DNA from: Candidatus Woesearchaeota archaeon
GTDB lineage: Archaea > Nanobdellota > Nanobdellia > Woesearchaeales > JACPJR01
Reading direction: 5' to 3'
Assembly (NCBI GenBank): GCA_016187565.1
Contig: JACPJR010000016.1
Coordinates: 1 to 43,243 of the forward strand
Length of the DNA stretch: 43,243 nt
Shown: positions 1 to 8,862 of the stretch, in pieces
Layout: the number at the start of each line of letters is the position of its first letter
Numbering within the stretch: position 1 is the stretch's first letter
Position numbers and translations under genes: made by a program
Notes under the pieces: model-generated
Seen by the model: only the letters and a program-made list of their open reading frames with translations
Told to the model about the DNA's origin: nothing
Database searches by the model: none

Positions 1-15
1 AGGTTTAACGTAAGA

Positions 16-1686
16 CTATTTCGTTACCATCATCTTCCTCGTTGCTGTACCTTCTGGCGTTTGTAAGCTATAGACATACACTCCTGAAGGAACTCCTTGT
101 GCATTCCAGGTGACAGCATGCTTTCCAGGTGAAAGAACACCCTCTTGAAGTATTTGAAGGATTCTTCCTGAAAGGTCATACACACCAACACGGCCACGCA
201 TCTCGTAGGGTACTTCAAAGAGGATGGTTGTTCTTGGGTTGAAGGGATTTGGAGCATTCTGACTGAGATACAGTCTTCCTTCTAATGAAGGTCCATTCCC
301 TCCATGAATGCCAACCATAGGATCATCGCTAGGAACATACCCATACTCTCCGGTGTGATGCCGATCGTGCATAAACATTGGCCATGGCTGCATTGCAGAA
401 TCAGAATTCCATGTGTTTGATCCTAGATCCCAACAATAAAAGTTACCATCCCATGATCCAACCATCAGTTCGGTGTGACCATCATTATCAATATCTCCTA
501 CTGCCGGGGAAGATCCAATCTCTCTCCCTGTGGGGATGGGAAATTCTGGTGAAAGATACGAACCATCGTCATTAAACGCATGGACATAACCATCTATTGA
601 GCCAATAGCAATATCTAATCTTCCGTCGTTATTTAAATCAGCAATAGCAGGTGAATTCGAAATTTGTGTGCCAAGAAGTTTTGGCCATGCAGGATTTAAG
701 TAAGACCCATCCAACTTGAGAATATGGAGTTGCCCATTATCATAGGAAGCAATTACCATTTCTAAAGTCCCATTCTTATCAAAATCTGCCAATGCAGCAG
801 GTGAACCTCGCATTGAGCTTCCTAATGGTTTTGGCCATGCTGGGCTATAATTCTCACCGGTTTTTCCATTAAGGACATAGAGTAAACTATCGCTAGAACC
901 AATGATTACTTCTAAACTTCCATTGCCATCGAGATCTCCAATAGAGGGTGATGATTCTACTGACCCTCCGGTTATTCTCTGCCAAAGAGGGGTTCCATCA
1001 TGATTAAACGCATAAATGGTTTTACTTGGATTTGATCCAAGAACAATCTCCATTTGACCATCGTTATCGATATCTGCAGTCGCAGGAGTTGTAGCTAAGA
1101 CATTGTTTTCGCCAGTATTTACTGGCCAGCCAGGTAAATCAGTCCCATCGTGTTTTTTGATATAGAGTTTACCGTCATAGGAGTTGAAGATGTTTTCCAA
1201 TTGGCCATCTCCATCTAAATTTCGAAGTGAAGGTGATCCAATAACCCAATCTTTGGTATTATACGGTGTACCAGGCATATTTGCACCATCCAGTGAAAAG
1301 GCATAGACTTTAGTATCATCGGATCCTGCAGTTATTTCTACCTCACCAGCACGATCAATATTCCCTATAGCAGGAGATGTTCCAACCCTATCTCCCGCAT
1401 ATTTTGGTTCAGTAACGAACTCTCCTCTAGAATTAACTACATACATACCACCATTCCAAGAGCCAAATGCAATGAGAGACTCTCCGTTCGGTTGTTGGTA
1501 TAGGGTTGGTGAGGATTCTATTGGTTCGCCAGTATTGATGGGAAATCCCGGTTGCGTAGTGATCACAAGTGCCTGAGCTGGTTGGGCATTAAAGCCAGAA
1601 GAGAGTGCCAGAAAAGGCAATGCCCGGGAAATAGTTCTCAATGGTCCTGAACTCATAATGTTTTGATACACTTGTTGCATGTCCAT
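16..1686 (-). CDS. Secreted FG-GAP beta-propeller protein with T9SS/FlgD-like C-terminal domain
   Basis: A 556-aa protein predicted to be exported. The N-terminus has a hydrophobic stretch ending near AQPAQA (about residues 20-40), consistent with a signal peptide preceded by a long n-region. About eight repeats follow (residues ~60-440) of the form P(A/S)xxDxDxDGxxE(I/L)xxGS.DGxxYxxxxDG, which is the calcium-binding FG-GAP/VCBS propeller blade. The last ~85 residues (from about 470) begin with SQNAPNPFNPRTTI and contain VYDLSGR and GVYVYSL; this matches the FlgD Ig-like / Por secretion C-terminal sorting domain family best known from bacteria. The start ATG lies directly after the stop of the upstream gene, and the ribosome site GGAGGTGA lies inside that gene's 3' end, so the two are translationally coupled. 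The substrate is unknown; a surface or released binding protein is inferred. Confidence 0.85.
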   Translation of the reverse strand: MDMQQVYQNIMSSGPLRTISRALPFLALSSGFNAQPAQALVITTQPGFPINTGEPIESSPTLYQQPNGESLIAFGSWNGGMYVVNSRGEFVTEPKYAGDRVGTSPAIGNIDRAGEVEITAGSDDTKVYAFSLDGANMPGTPYNTKDWVIGSPSLRNLDGDGQLENIFNSYDGKLYIKKHDGTDLPGWPVNTGENNVLATTPATADIDNDGQMEIVLGSNPSKTIYAFNHDGTPLWQRITGGSVESSPSIGDLDGNGSLEVIIGSSDSLLYVLNGKTGENYSPAWPKPLGSSMRGSPAALADFDKNGTLEMVIASYDNGQLHILKLDGSYLNPAWPKLLGTQISNSPAIADLNNDGRLDIAIGSIDGYVHAFNDDGSYLSPEFPIPTGREIGSSPAVGDIDNDGHTELMVGSWDGNFYCWDLGSNTWNSDSAMQPWPMFMHDRHHTGEYGYVPSDDPMVGIHGGNGPSLEGRLYLSQNAPNPFNPRTTILFEVPYEMRGRVGVYDLSGRILQILQEGVLSPGKHAVTWNAQGVPSGVYVYSLQTPEGTATRKMMVTK

Positions 1687-1929
1687 TTATTTCACCTCCA
1701 CGGTGATCTTTTTAGGTGATCTGGGATAATGACCGTCTCGAGGATTTGGGGGTAAATCAGGATCCGTTACAATCTGATTTCTATTATTATCATACCATAT
1801 TTCGACATTATACACATAGCTTCCTTTCTGTGCTGTTACGGGTGGTTGCACGCCGATGAGAAATACATGTTTCTCGATTTGCTTAATCTTTACGTCTTGA
1901 TTGAGCTCCACAGAACTTACCCAGCTCAT
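1687..1929 (-). CDS. C-terminal half of a frameshifted pilin-like protein
   Basis: An 80-aa open frame with no membrane segment and no obvious ribosome site. Read upstream of its ATG, the same frame stays open and continues PINIAPDQAMSWVSS, which joins smoothly to the end of the neighbouring 1944-2336 frame (ELNLEFKEATPKIG). The content, a beta-rich module with FLIGVQPPVTAQKGSYVYNV, looks like the extracellular part of an archaeal pilin-type protein. I therefore read it as the second half of one gene split by a single-base frameshift near 1955-1970, not as an independent gene. It ends directly at the start of the FG-GAP gene and contains that gene's Shine-Dalgarno sequence. Confidence 0.6.
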   Translation of the reverse strand: MSWVSSVELNQDVKIKQIEKHVFLIGVQPPVTAQKGSYVYNVEIWYDNNRNQIVTDPDLPPNPRDGHYPRSPKKITVEVK

Positions 1930-1943
1930 GGCTTGGTCTGGAG

Positions 1944-2336
1944 CTATATTGATCGGCGTCCTATTTTCGGTGTAGCTTCTTTAAACTCGAGGTTCAATTC
2001 AAACATATCCATACTGCTCAGCACATTCATCACACCAACACTGAAAAGAGCGAGTTCTCCTGGTGCAACCTCTTGTGTATCAATAGGTACGGAAACTCGA
2101 TTCGTATCCGTCAATAGTTGTTCGGTCTGTCGTTCCATTCGTGCCTGGATTGCCTCAACGCTTTCCTTACTACTCCCAAGCATCTTACTTACAGCAACAA
2201 AGGCAAATCCTAGAATGGCTATCATCAGAATCAGCAACACAAGATAAGTTACCGAGAGCTCAATACCTTTTTTATTGCATACACATCGCTGAGAAAAAGA
2301 ACGTTCGCTGCCTTTATTTGTTTGTATAGGCTTCAC
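1944..2336 (-). CDS. Pilin-like membrane protein, N-terminal half (frameshifted)
   Basis: A 130-aa frame starting with GTG. Residues ~20-50 read NKKGIELSVTYLVLLILMIA, a basic KKG followed by one long hydrophobic helix. This resembles the class III signal peptide of archaeal type IV pilins and pilin-like proteins, in which a PibD-type peptidase cuts after the Gly; the residue after the cut is Ile rather than the common Gln. After the helix comes a short coiled stretch (ESVEAIQARMERQTEQLL) and a beta-rich part that is cut off by a stop at GRRSI. The continuation is in another frame in 1687-1929. A TATA-like TTTTTATA lies 26-33 nt upstream, which fits a leaderless GTG start. Function inferred: surface filament subunit or membrane-anchored pseudopilin. 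Confidence 0.6.
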   Translation of the reverse strand: MKPIQTNKGSERSFSQRCVCNKKGIELSVTYLVLLILMIAILGFAFVAVSKMLGSSKESVEAIQARMERQTEQLLTDTNRVSVPIDTQEVAPGELALFSVGVMNVLSSMDMFELNLEFKEATPKIGRRSI

Positions 2337-2361
2337 AAATAGTTGATTAATGTGAAGAATC

Positions 2362-2369
2362 TATAAAAA
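2362..2369 (-). promoter_or_regulatory. TATA-like element upstream of the pilin-like gene
   Basis: The - strand reads TTTTTATA, about 26-33 nt before the GTG at 2336. That is the spacing expected for an archaeal leaderless transcript. No Shine-Dalgarno sequence is present between the two. Confidence 0.4.
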
Positions 2370-2449
2370 CCTTTCTATTTTTTGTTACTTAGTTGGGGTA
2401 AGAAGGATTTTCGAAGAAGAAATTAAAGAAACAAAAAGAAAAAATAAAC

Positions 2450-3886
2450 CTAAGACACGCTGATAATCTTCACTGCGTCAGCTGCAACAATACCACCCGT
2501 ACTGGGGAAGATCGCTACTCCTTGTAATTCTGAATCATCAAAGGTATATCTTCCTAAGTAAATCCATTGATCTCCTGGCGTGCTCTGATCAACATATTTG
2601 GTTGTTAGACCGTACTTGTGTTTGATCATGTACTTTGCTGCCGTACTCATCTGTGGGCTCCATGGATGATCGAATTTCCAAGCATAGACATCATACCGGC
2701 TGAGTAAACTGTGGACTTCCCAATAGACATAACTACTACTGCCACTTGCCGTATGGTACCATGTATTGCCATCAATCGCATCAGGGTAATTAATGCTCTG
2801 CCAGCCTGCGGTAATGACCATGTCATCACTCGGAACAATACCAGTAACTTCTGCTAATGGCCCATATCCCATGCCATTCAGTAAAGCAGCACCGCCATTA
2901 AACCACCCTCCTTGGTTGTCAAGGACTTCACTGCAATCTGGCTTGATGCAATCTCCCTCGCACGTAGGCGTAATGTTGAAATCCCAAGTGTTCTGGATAC
3001 CCTGGTAACAGTATAAATTATAATTAATATCAAGCCCATTGTTCTGGTTATGGATGGTGTTGCCCCACATCACATTGTTTTGTGAATTATCCATATAGAG
3101 ACCCCATCCTTCAAGAACTTCATCACCAACAGTTCGAGAACTTGAATTAACAGAGTTGCCCGTAATGCTGTTTAAATCTCCTCGGGTAATAATCACTGCA
3201 AGGAAATTATCCTCAAAGGTATTATTCGTTACTTCGTTATATTCTGATCCCCCCACATATCCACCGAGTTCGATGGCTGTCCAGAAACCCGTAAACGTAT
3301 TGTTAATATATCTGTTGTAGAGCGATTGGTCAGTATTAGAAATGGCCATGCCGAGACCACCAGCGTTTCCTACAAAGACATTATTTCTGACGGTATTTGA
3401 ATCAGAATGAACGTTGAGCCCAATCGTTTCAGTACTTACCGTAAACCTATTCCCCTCAAAGGTGTTCGAAGGTCCATTTAAGCCTACTTCTGCATTGAAT
3501 ACATTGTTTCTTACCAAATTGTTGGCTGAGCCAGCTATCAATTCAAAGACGTTTTGTAAGGTGTTGCCTTCAACAATGCTATTATTAACACCTTCTAAGA
3601 AGAGGTTACTGTAGCCAAAATTCCTAATAGCACAATTCTTAATACTAATCCCTGATTTGCTATTTGCGTAAATTCCATCCAAATATCCATTTCCATTAAT
3701 TGTATATCCCTGACAATCTAAGGTAATATCATTAGCACCGATAGTTATACACGGTGATCTATCAGCAGTAATATTTCCTATAAGAACACTATTGTCGTAG
3801 ATGGTTCGACAACCGGTGACTTCGACACCATAAACATTAACCACACTCACTAAGAGAACTAGCATTAATAGCCATAGTTTTTTCAT
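2450..3886 (-). CDS. Secreted NosD-like right-handed beta-helix protein with golvesin-like C-terminal domain
   Basis: 478 aa. A clear signal peptide covers residues 1-20 (MKKLWLLMLVLLVSVVNVYG). Residues ~35-290 are a parallel beta-helix of the NosD/CASH type, with repeated turns such as NTVRNNVFVGN, NRYINNTFTG and NEVTNNTFEDN spaced ~22-24 aa; this family binds or cleaves carbohydrates. The last ~130 residues (ADAIDGNTWYHT-like through YMIKHKYG, YVDQSTPGDQWIYLGRYTF and VAADAVKI) fit the golvesin C-terminal/CBD-like beta-sandwich found at the ends of secreted proteins. A TATA box and a GAGGGGTGG ribosome site precede the ATG. No catalytic residues can be assigned, so a role in binding surface polysaccharide is inferred. 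Confidence 0.8.
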   Translation of the reverse strand: MKKLWLLMLVLLVSVVNVYGVEVTGCRTIYDNSVLIGNITADRSPCITIGANDITLDCQGYTINGNGYLDGIYANSKSGISIKNCAIRNFGYSNLFLEGVNNSIVEGNTLQNVFELIAGSANNLVRNNVFNAEVGLNGPSNTFEGNRFTVSTETIGLNVHSDSNTVRNNVFVGNAGGLGMAISNTDQSLYNRYINNTFTGFWTAIELGGYVGGSEYNEVTNNTFEDNFLAVIITRGDLNSITGNSVNSSSRTVGDEVLEGWGLYMDNSQNNVMWGNTIHNQNNGLDINYNLYCYQGIQNTWDFNITPTCEGDCIKPDCSEVLDNQGGWFNGGAALLNGMGYGPLAEVTGIVPSDDMVITAGWQSINYPDAIDGNTWYHTASGSSSYVYWEVHSLLSRYDVYAWKFDHPWSPQMSTAAKYMIKHKYGLTTKYVDQSTPGDQWIYLGRYTFDDSELQGVAIFPSTGGIVAADAVKIISVS

Positions 3887-3932
3887 TCTTCCACCCCTCA
3901 GCGATATTTACTACTGTCTTAAGACGAATTAG

Positions 3933-3940
3933 TATATAAA
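3933..3940 (-). promoter_or_regulatory. TATA box of the beta-helix gene
   Basis: The - strand reads TTTATATA, 47-54 nt before the ATG at 3886. With initiation about 25 nt downstream, the leader would be roughly 25 nt and would contain the GAGGGGTGG ribosome site just before the start. Confidence 0.55.
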
Positions 3941-3990
3941 TCTGTCGGTTTTTTCCTGTTCCGTATTTTCTTCAATGCTAAATCGAAAGG

Positions 3991-3998
3991 TTAATATA
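3991..3998 (+). promoter_or_regulatory. TATA-like element of the 1199-aa surface protein gene
   Basis: TTAATATA lies 40-47 nt upstream of the ATG at 4038, with AGGGGA immediately before the start. It shares a ~150-bp divergent intergenic region with the promoter of the beta-helix gene. Confidence 0.4.
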
Positions 3999-4037
3999 GT
4001 TCTGTCATTGGGGAATAGAAAGTAACAAAAGGGGAAG

Positions 4038-7000
4038 ATGATTATAGAACACCGACGGTTAGGGAGAAGAGGGGGGACAAAATGGTTGATATTTTCTTTG
4101 ATAGTTATGATATTGTCTATGCTCTATTTTTTCGAGTATAATAACAAGGCACTGTGGAATCCTACGATTACCGGTCATGTTGTTGACCAACCATCTATTG
4201 ATGTTTTACAAGCAAATCTTGAAACGACCTTACAAAACGACGTCCACAGTACGAATATAGAGATAAAGAGTATTTCACAAAATTTAGACGGTTTATACGA
4301 GTTGAACGTGAGCTTTGTTTCCTCGCTCAATGAAGAGCAGGGCTTTATTACCTTTCATGGATTAAATGACCCATCGAAGATTGCCAGCATAGAGAGCGGA
4401 CACTACGGAAGATTCAGTAGTGATATTGTCTTTGTTAATGTCGGTGATGCTACCTTCACGAGTGCCACAATAAGATTACCAACCTATGCACCAACAACCA
4501 AGCTATTGAAATGTGAAAATTTCTATTGGAACAGCCAAGCCTTTAATTGTTCTCAATGGCAGAATGTCAGTATTCCATTTCAGGAAGTCGAGGGAGGGAT
4601 TCTGTTCAATGTGTCGTCCTTCTCAGGATATGTAGGTACTAGCTATACCTATGATAATTTTGAAGCGAGTTTTACAAATTATTGTAATGATCCTCCCAGT
4701 TCAATATGGAGTGGTTCCATCTGTTCGACTGGCGCAGGGAGTTTCAACATTATTCAAGATGTAAATTTTGCATTTCTTGACAAGAAATATGGCAATGTGA
4801 GCAAGTCAAATTCGGAGAATAGCTCCTTAATCAATGTGTTTGTTTATGACAGTTCGCTCAAGACTTTTGTGTATGAATCCGTGTTGAATGCTCGTGTGTA
4901 TGTAAATGTACAATCATTGAACATAGGAACAGGGAACAATATGTGGAAGTTCCTTGATTTTGGTGATAGCAATGCAGATTCTCAGGCATTTTTGTATTTT
5001 GACGAGAATGAGAGTTTAGGATGTGGGTATTATGCTGGTTCTGGTACCGGGACATTAACGGCATGTCCGAATCAGGTTCTTCAAAATCTAACGCTAGGAC
5101 AGTGGTCTGCTGTGGAACTCCACTACAACAAAACAGGAAGATTACAATGTTGGCTTAATTCATCTTTGTTTTGTAATGCCTCTAGCCTTTCGGTGAATAA
5201 TGAAGCTATCCGTTACTGGACATTGGGAGTAAGTAAAGGTTCAACGAATAATGCGACGGGTACATTATTGTTTGACGAATATCGTGCAGCAGCAAGTGAT
5301 ATAGGCGCGTACCCCTCAATAAGCAATATAACGGTAAGCAACCTATCAGTTTACGACGACCAGAATTTTTCTTTATGGGCATTGATAAGTGATCCGGATG
5401 CAGGTGATAGTATTCAGACAGCGTATGTCAACAAAAGCAGTAGCGAGTTGTTTCTCTTTCCAGAGTTGTCTCCTGAAAGTCGTGCAGGCACCTTGACCTT
5501 GCAGGCTGGCAATAATTATTCGCTGATAGTAAACGAGTCTTTGTATGACAAAAACCCTAGTTCTTCCTCCTTTACTCTCAACCTCTTTATTTTCGCCAAT
5601 GACTCAGTGGGACAGGTGCAGAAAGGGACAGCAAGTATAACGGTTCTTGATGGCAACCCAACGGTTTCACTTGACACTCCGCCAGCTCTATGGAGCAATA
5701 CCGGGAATATGACCCTAAACTGTAGTGCAACTGATCCGAGTAACAATCTCTATAATATCTCTTTATACACGAACCAGAGTGGCGTAGCTGCTATTAACCA
5801 AACGCAGAACATCAGTGGGAATGCATCGTCAGTCTCGTTTAATCTGACGAATCTTGGTGAAGGCGTGTACGGATGGAACTGTGAAGCTTATGATACTGAA
5901 TCGTTGGATGGCGATGCAGCCAATAGTGATACGGGAGATGTTAATAAAACCTTTACCGTGGACATGACCTCACCGGGAAGCATTACCAACCTGACGAACG
6001 AAAGTGCGAGTTTAAATTGGATTAAGTGGAACTGGAGCAATCCAACAAACGACGACTTTAACCATACTGAAGTGTGGCTGAACAATAGCTGGCTGGCAAA
6101 TGTGAGTTCTCCTACGAACAATTATGTTGCTACGGGTTTAACCAATACGACAAATTACACGGTGAGCATCCGAACCGTGGATCATGCCGGGAATGTCAAC
6201 ACGACGTTTGTGAATAATACGGTTAGTACCAATGCCGAGCCAGATACGACACCACCAAGTACGATAACTGATCTGACGAATGTTTCAGTAACTGATTCGA
6301 GCATTACGTGGAACTGGACTAACCCGAATGAAAGTGACTACAATCATGTTGAGCTTTACGTAAATGGCAGCTTTGTGGCAAACGTGAGTTACACGATGCA
6401 CAACTACACCGGTACTGGATTACAGAACAACACGAACTACATGTTAAGCACACGAACCGTTGATCATAGCGGCAACATCAACACCACATGGATCAACCAT
6501 ACTGTTGCAACCGCCATCGATACGACTGCACCGGGAACCATTAGCAACTTACTGGTTATCAACCGAGATTCGAGCTGGTTACAATGGAACTGGAGCAATG
6601 CGAATGGTGATTATAACCACAGTTTAGTGTACCTTAATGGCAGTTATGTCAGTGCTGTGTATGCACCGGATCATCAGTACACAGCGTCTAACTTATTAGC
6701 AAACAGCGTCTATATGTTGAGCCTGTTGAGCGTGGATCATTACGGCAATGTTAATACAACCTGGATAAATAACAGTGCGCAGACTAATGCGAGTTACTGT
6801 GGTGATGTCCGTTGTGACACCGGAGAAAGTTGTTCTTCGTGTCCAGTAGATTGTGGTGAATGTCCGGTGGGAGAGCAGGTTGGTGGTAATGCACCTGTTG
6901 TTACGATCGTGCAAACCGAACCAAAGGTTTCGAGAGCGTGGGATAAACTCGATCCAAATGCTGAAATAACCTGGAGGATCTATGATAACACTATTGCAAT

Positions 7001-7637
7001 TAAAGAGTTGTCGTTCACCACTAAAAAGGCAATGGAACACCCAGAGATCAGCATAACCACGTATGCCAATAGGCCGGTAGGGTTGTATGAAAGTGTTTCA
7101 GGCTTGTTGTATTATTATCTACAGGTGCAGACCAAGAACATGGACAGCAGTTCGTTGAAAGATCTTAGCTTTCAGGTTGCTGTTGAGAAGGCATGGCTGG
7201 ATGCTAACCAGTTAGCTGCTGCTGATGTTGTTGTCTATCGTTATACCAGTGATTGGGTAGCTCTGCCCACCAGCAAGAAGGATGAGAATTCTTTGGTGGT
7301 TACCTATACCGCTGAAACACCAGGCTTCAGCTACTTTGCGATTGCCGGTAAGAAACCAGAGCCCATCGTCATACCACCAGAGGAAGAGGAACCAGCGCCT
7401 GTTATCGAGGTACTGCCACCGGTGCACGACGTTCCACCGAAAGAACCAGAAATTGAGCGTCCATTGGTTGTGCCGAGTAATACGAGTGAACCTCGACCAG
7501 AGCCATGGAGATTTATCATACCTGAGGGGGATCTCTTGATGCTCCTTGGGTTTACGGCCTTACTCATTGTGTTCAGTGGTGTTAAGTACCTAAGGCAAAA
7601 GAAAAAAAAGGTGTTGACCAATGACCAGACCCTTTAA
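4038..7637 (+). CDS. Giant membrane-anchored surface protein (LamG-like, Ig/Fn3-like repeats, PGF-pre-PGF-like region)
   Basis: 1199 aa. A basic N-terminus is followed by one membrane helix (~residues 17-34) and then ITGHVV, a tag I associate with exported DPANN proteins. Residues ~205-430 resemble a concanavalin/LamG-like sandwich. Three Fn3-like modules of ~90 aa follow at ~640-930, each containing WNW(S/T)NP or WNWSNA and a (V)DHxGNxNTT(W/F) signature. A Cys cluster (CGDVRCDTGESCSSCPVDCG) sits near 930. Residues ~950-1110 match the PGF-pre-PGF type (TEPKVSRAW, LSFQVAVEKAWL, TAETPGFSYFAIAG), then a Pro/Glu-rich linker, a membrane helix and a KKKK tail. N-X-S/T sequons are very dense, suggesting heavy N-glycosylation. 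Role inferred: S-layer-associated or adhesive surface protein. Its last 17 nt overlap the next gene. Confidence 0.85.
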   Translation: MIIEHRRLGRRGGTKWLIFSLIVMILSMLYFFEYNNKALWNPTITGHVVDQPSIDVLQANLETTLQNDVHSTNIEIKSISQNLDGLYELNVSFVSSLNEEQGFITFHGLNDPSKIASIESGHYGRFSSDIVFVNVGDATFTSATIRLPTYAPTTKLLKCENFYWNSQAFNCSQWQNVSIPFQEVEGGILFNVSSFSGYVGTSYTYDNFEASFTNYCNDPPSSIWSGSICSTGAGSFNIIQDVNFAFLDKKYGNVSKSNSENSSLINVFVYDSSLKTFVYESVLNARVYVNVQSLNIGTGNNMWKFLDFGDSNADSQAFLYFDENESLGCGYYAGSGTGTLTACPNQVLQNLTLGQWSAVELHYNKTGRLQCWLNSSLFCNASSLSVNNEAIRYWTLGVSKGSTNNATGTLLFDEYRAAASDIGAYPSISNITVSNLSVYDDQNFSLWALISDPDAGDSIQTAYVNKSSSELFLFPELSPESRAGTLTLQAGNNYSLIVNESLYDKNPSSSSFTLNLFIFANDSVGQVQKGTASITVLDGNPTVSLDTPPALWSNTGNMTLNCSATDPSNNLYNISLYTNQSGVAAINQTQNISGNASSVSFNLTNLGEGVYGWNCEAYDTESLDGDAANSDTGDVNKTFTVDMTSPGSITNLTNESASLNWIKWNWSNPTNDDFNHTEVWLNNSWLANVSSPTNNYVATGLTNTTNYTVSIRTVDHAGNVNTTFVNNTVSTNAEPDTTPPSTITDLTNVSVTDSSITWNWTNPNESDYNHVELYVNGSFVANVSYTMHNYTGTGLQNNTNYMLSTRTVDHSGNINTTWINHTVATAIDTTAPGTISNLLVINRDSSWLQWNWSNANGDYNHSLVYLNGSYVSAVYAPDHQYTASNLLANSVYMLSLLSVDHYGNVNTTWINNSAQTNASYCGDVRCDTGESCSSCPVDCGECPVGEQVGGNAPVVTIVQTEPKVSRAWDKLDPNAEITWRIYDNTIAIKELSFTTKKAMEHPEISITTYANRPVGLYESVSGLLYYYLQVQTKNMDSSSLKDLSFQVAVEKAWLDANQLAAADVVVYRYTSDWVALPTSKKDENSLVVTYTAETPGFSYFAIAGKKPEPIVIPPEEEEPAPVIEVLPPVHDVPPKEPEIERPLVVPSNTSEPRPEPWRFIIPEGDLLMLLGFTALLIVFSGVKYLRQKKKKVLTNDQTL

Positions 7638-8817
7638 TTTCCCAAAAGAAAAACAACAATGTGTATGCTGTGGAAGGAAAAGCACAGGTAAAAACAAGCA
7701 ACGTCTCGCTGTTTGTGAGTTTCATAACCAAACAATAAAGAAGTACTCTCGGTACGAAGTGATTAAAATCTATGAAAAGGTTTTGGCTGGCTATCGGAAA
7801 AGATTCCCTGTATCCTTTTGGAAGTTTGATGGGAAACGCCATGCCAGAATATTGATTCGATATTTGATTGAAGAGAAATTACGATTAAAAAAAAGAGAAC
7901 AAATTCCTTTGCGGCTTACTTACGATTTGCTTCGAGAATATAAGTTACTTAGCATATATTTAACTTGTTTTCAGTCATTGTATACCCTTTTGGATAATGC
8001 CTATCCAGGACGATTTAAGCCATGGGAATTCGAAGTGACTACGCGAGGATTTTGGCGAGGAAAAGAAGGTCGAGAGCATGCCAAAGCAGCTCTCCGTTGG
8101 TTCGTTGAAAAGAGGTTAAAGATCCCCCTTCATGAAGTTCCGTTACACATCAATATTAAAACACTCACTGCACACGGTTTAAGCGGGTTGTTAGGCCGCA
8201 CCACCCCGTATCAGTCACAATGGGAGCTTGTTAATGACACGTACCCTGGTCTTTTTAAGCCATGGGATTTTAAAGTCATCAAAAGAAGCTATTGGCAGGG
8301 AGAACAAGGGAAACGTCATATACGCGAAGCAACAAAATGGCTGATTGAAGAGAAATTAAAGATCCCTCTAGATCAAATACCCACAACCATAACCGTATAC
8401 CATTTCAAAAAACACCGGTTAAATGGGGCACTTTCTGTTTGTGGTAATTCTCCTGCCGCAGTTATAGAGAATGCCTACCCTGGTCTTTTTAAGCCGTGGG
8501 ATTTTAAAGTCATCAAAAGAGGCTATTGGCAAGGAGAACAAGGAAAACGTCATGCAGGGGAAGCAACACGATGGCTGATTGAAGAAAAATTAAAGATCCC
8601 TCTAGATCAAATACCCACAACCATAACAACATACACGTTCTATGACCAGCGGTTAACGGGGGTACTCTCCGCTTGTCGTCGTTCTATCTATGGAGTTATT
8701 AACAATGCGTATCCTGGTAGATTTAAACCTGAGGACTTTGCCAGAAAAAGGAACGAAAAAGGACAAATTATAGTTAAAGCCAGTTCTCCTGTGTGCACAA
8801 GAGTCGTACAATCTTAA
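7621..8817 (+). CDS. Zinc-ribbon protein with four 78-aa DUF4046-like repeats
   Basis: 398 aa. The N-terminus holds a CVCCGRK...CEFH metal-binding cluster (residues ~14-36). Four repeats follow (~60-380), each with (Y/F)WxGExGKRHAxEATRWLIEEKLKIP, then a 30-aa variable part, then NAYPGxFKPWDF. The NAYPG.F.PWEF ending is what I recall from DUF4046-type repeats of Firmicutes and related sets; the assignment is from memory. The many Lys/Arg and Trp residues and the Zn ribbon suggest nucleic-acid binding, but no catalytic motif is seen. The start overlaps the surface-protein gene by 17 nt, and AGGTG lies 8 nt before it. It precedes the secretion operon by 45 nt, so it may be its regulator or cargo; that is speculation. 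Confidence 0.7.
   Translation: MTRPFNFPKEKQQCVCCGRKSTGKNKQRLAVCEFHNQTIKKYSRYEVIKIYEKVLAGYRKRFPVSFWKFDGKRHARILIRYLIEEKLRLKKREQIPLRLTYDLLREYKLLSIYLTCFQSLYTLLDNAYPGRFKPWEFEVTTRGFWRGKEGREHAKAALRWFVEKRLKIPLHEVPLHINIKTLTAHGLSGLLGRTTPYQSQWELVNDTYPGLFKPWDFKVIKRSYWQGEQGKRHIREATKWLIEEKLKIPLDQIPTTITVYHFKKHRLNGALSVCGNSPAAVIENAYPGLFKPWDFKVIKRGYWQGEQGKRHAGEATRWLIEEKLKIPLDQIPTTITTYTFYDQRLTGVLSACRRSIYGVINNAYPGRFKPEDFARKRNEKGQIIVKASSPVCTRVVQS
8244..8711 (+). repeat. In-gene tandem duplication, 234-bp unit
   Basis: Two consecutive 234-bp units (8244-8477 and 8478-8711) inside the repeat gene. The first ~150 bp of each unit are nearly identical at DNA level (for example both contain ATCCCTCTAGATCAAATACC), while the last ~84 bp are diverged. 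Earlier repeats of the same protein are much more different in DNA sequence, so this pair is a recent duplication or has been homogenised by gene conversion. Confidence 0.8.
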
Positions 8818-8862
8818 TAAACCCCTAGCGTAACTTCTTTAGACATAGCGGGGTGAAGTATC

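Noticed and set aside
8821-8856. ACCCC at 8821-8825 could pair with GGGGT of the pilin gene ribosome site
   Set aside because: A 5-bp stem with a 24-nt loop is too weak to support a translational switch.
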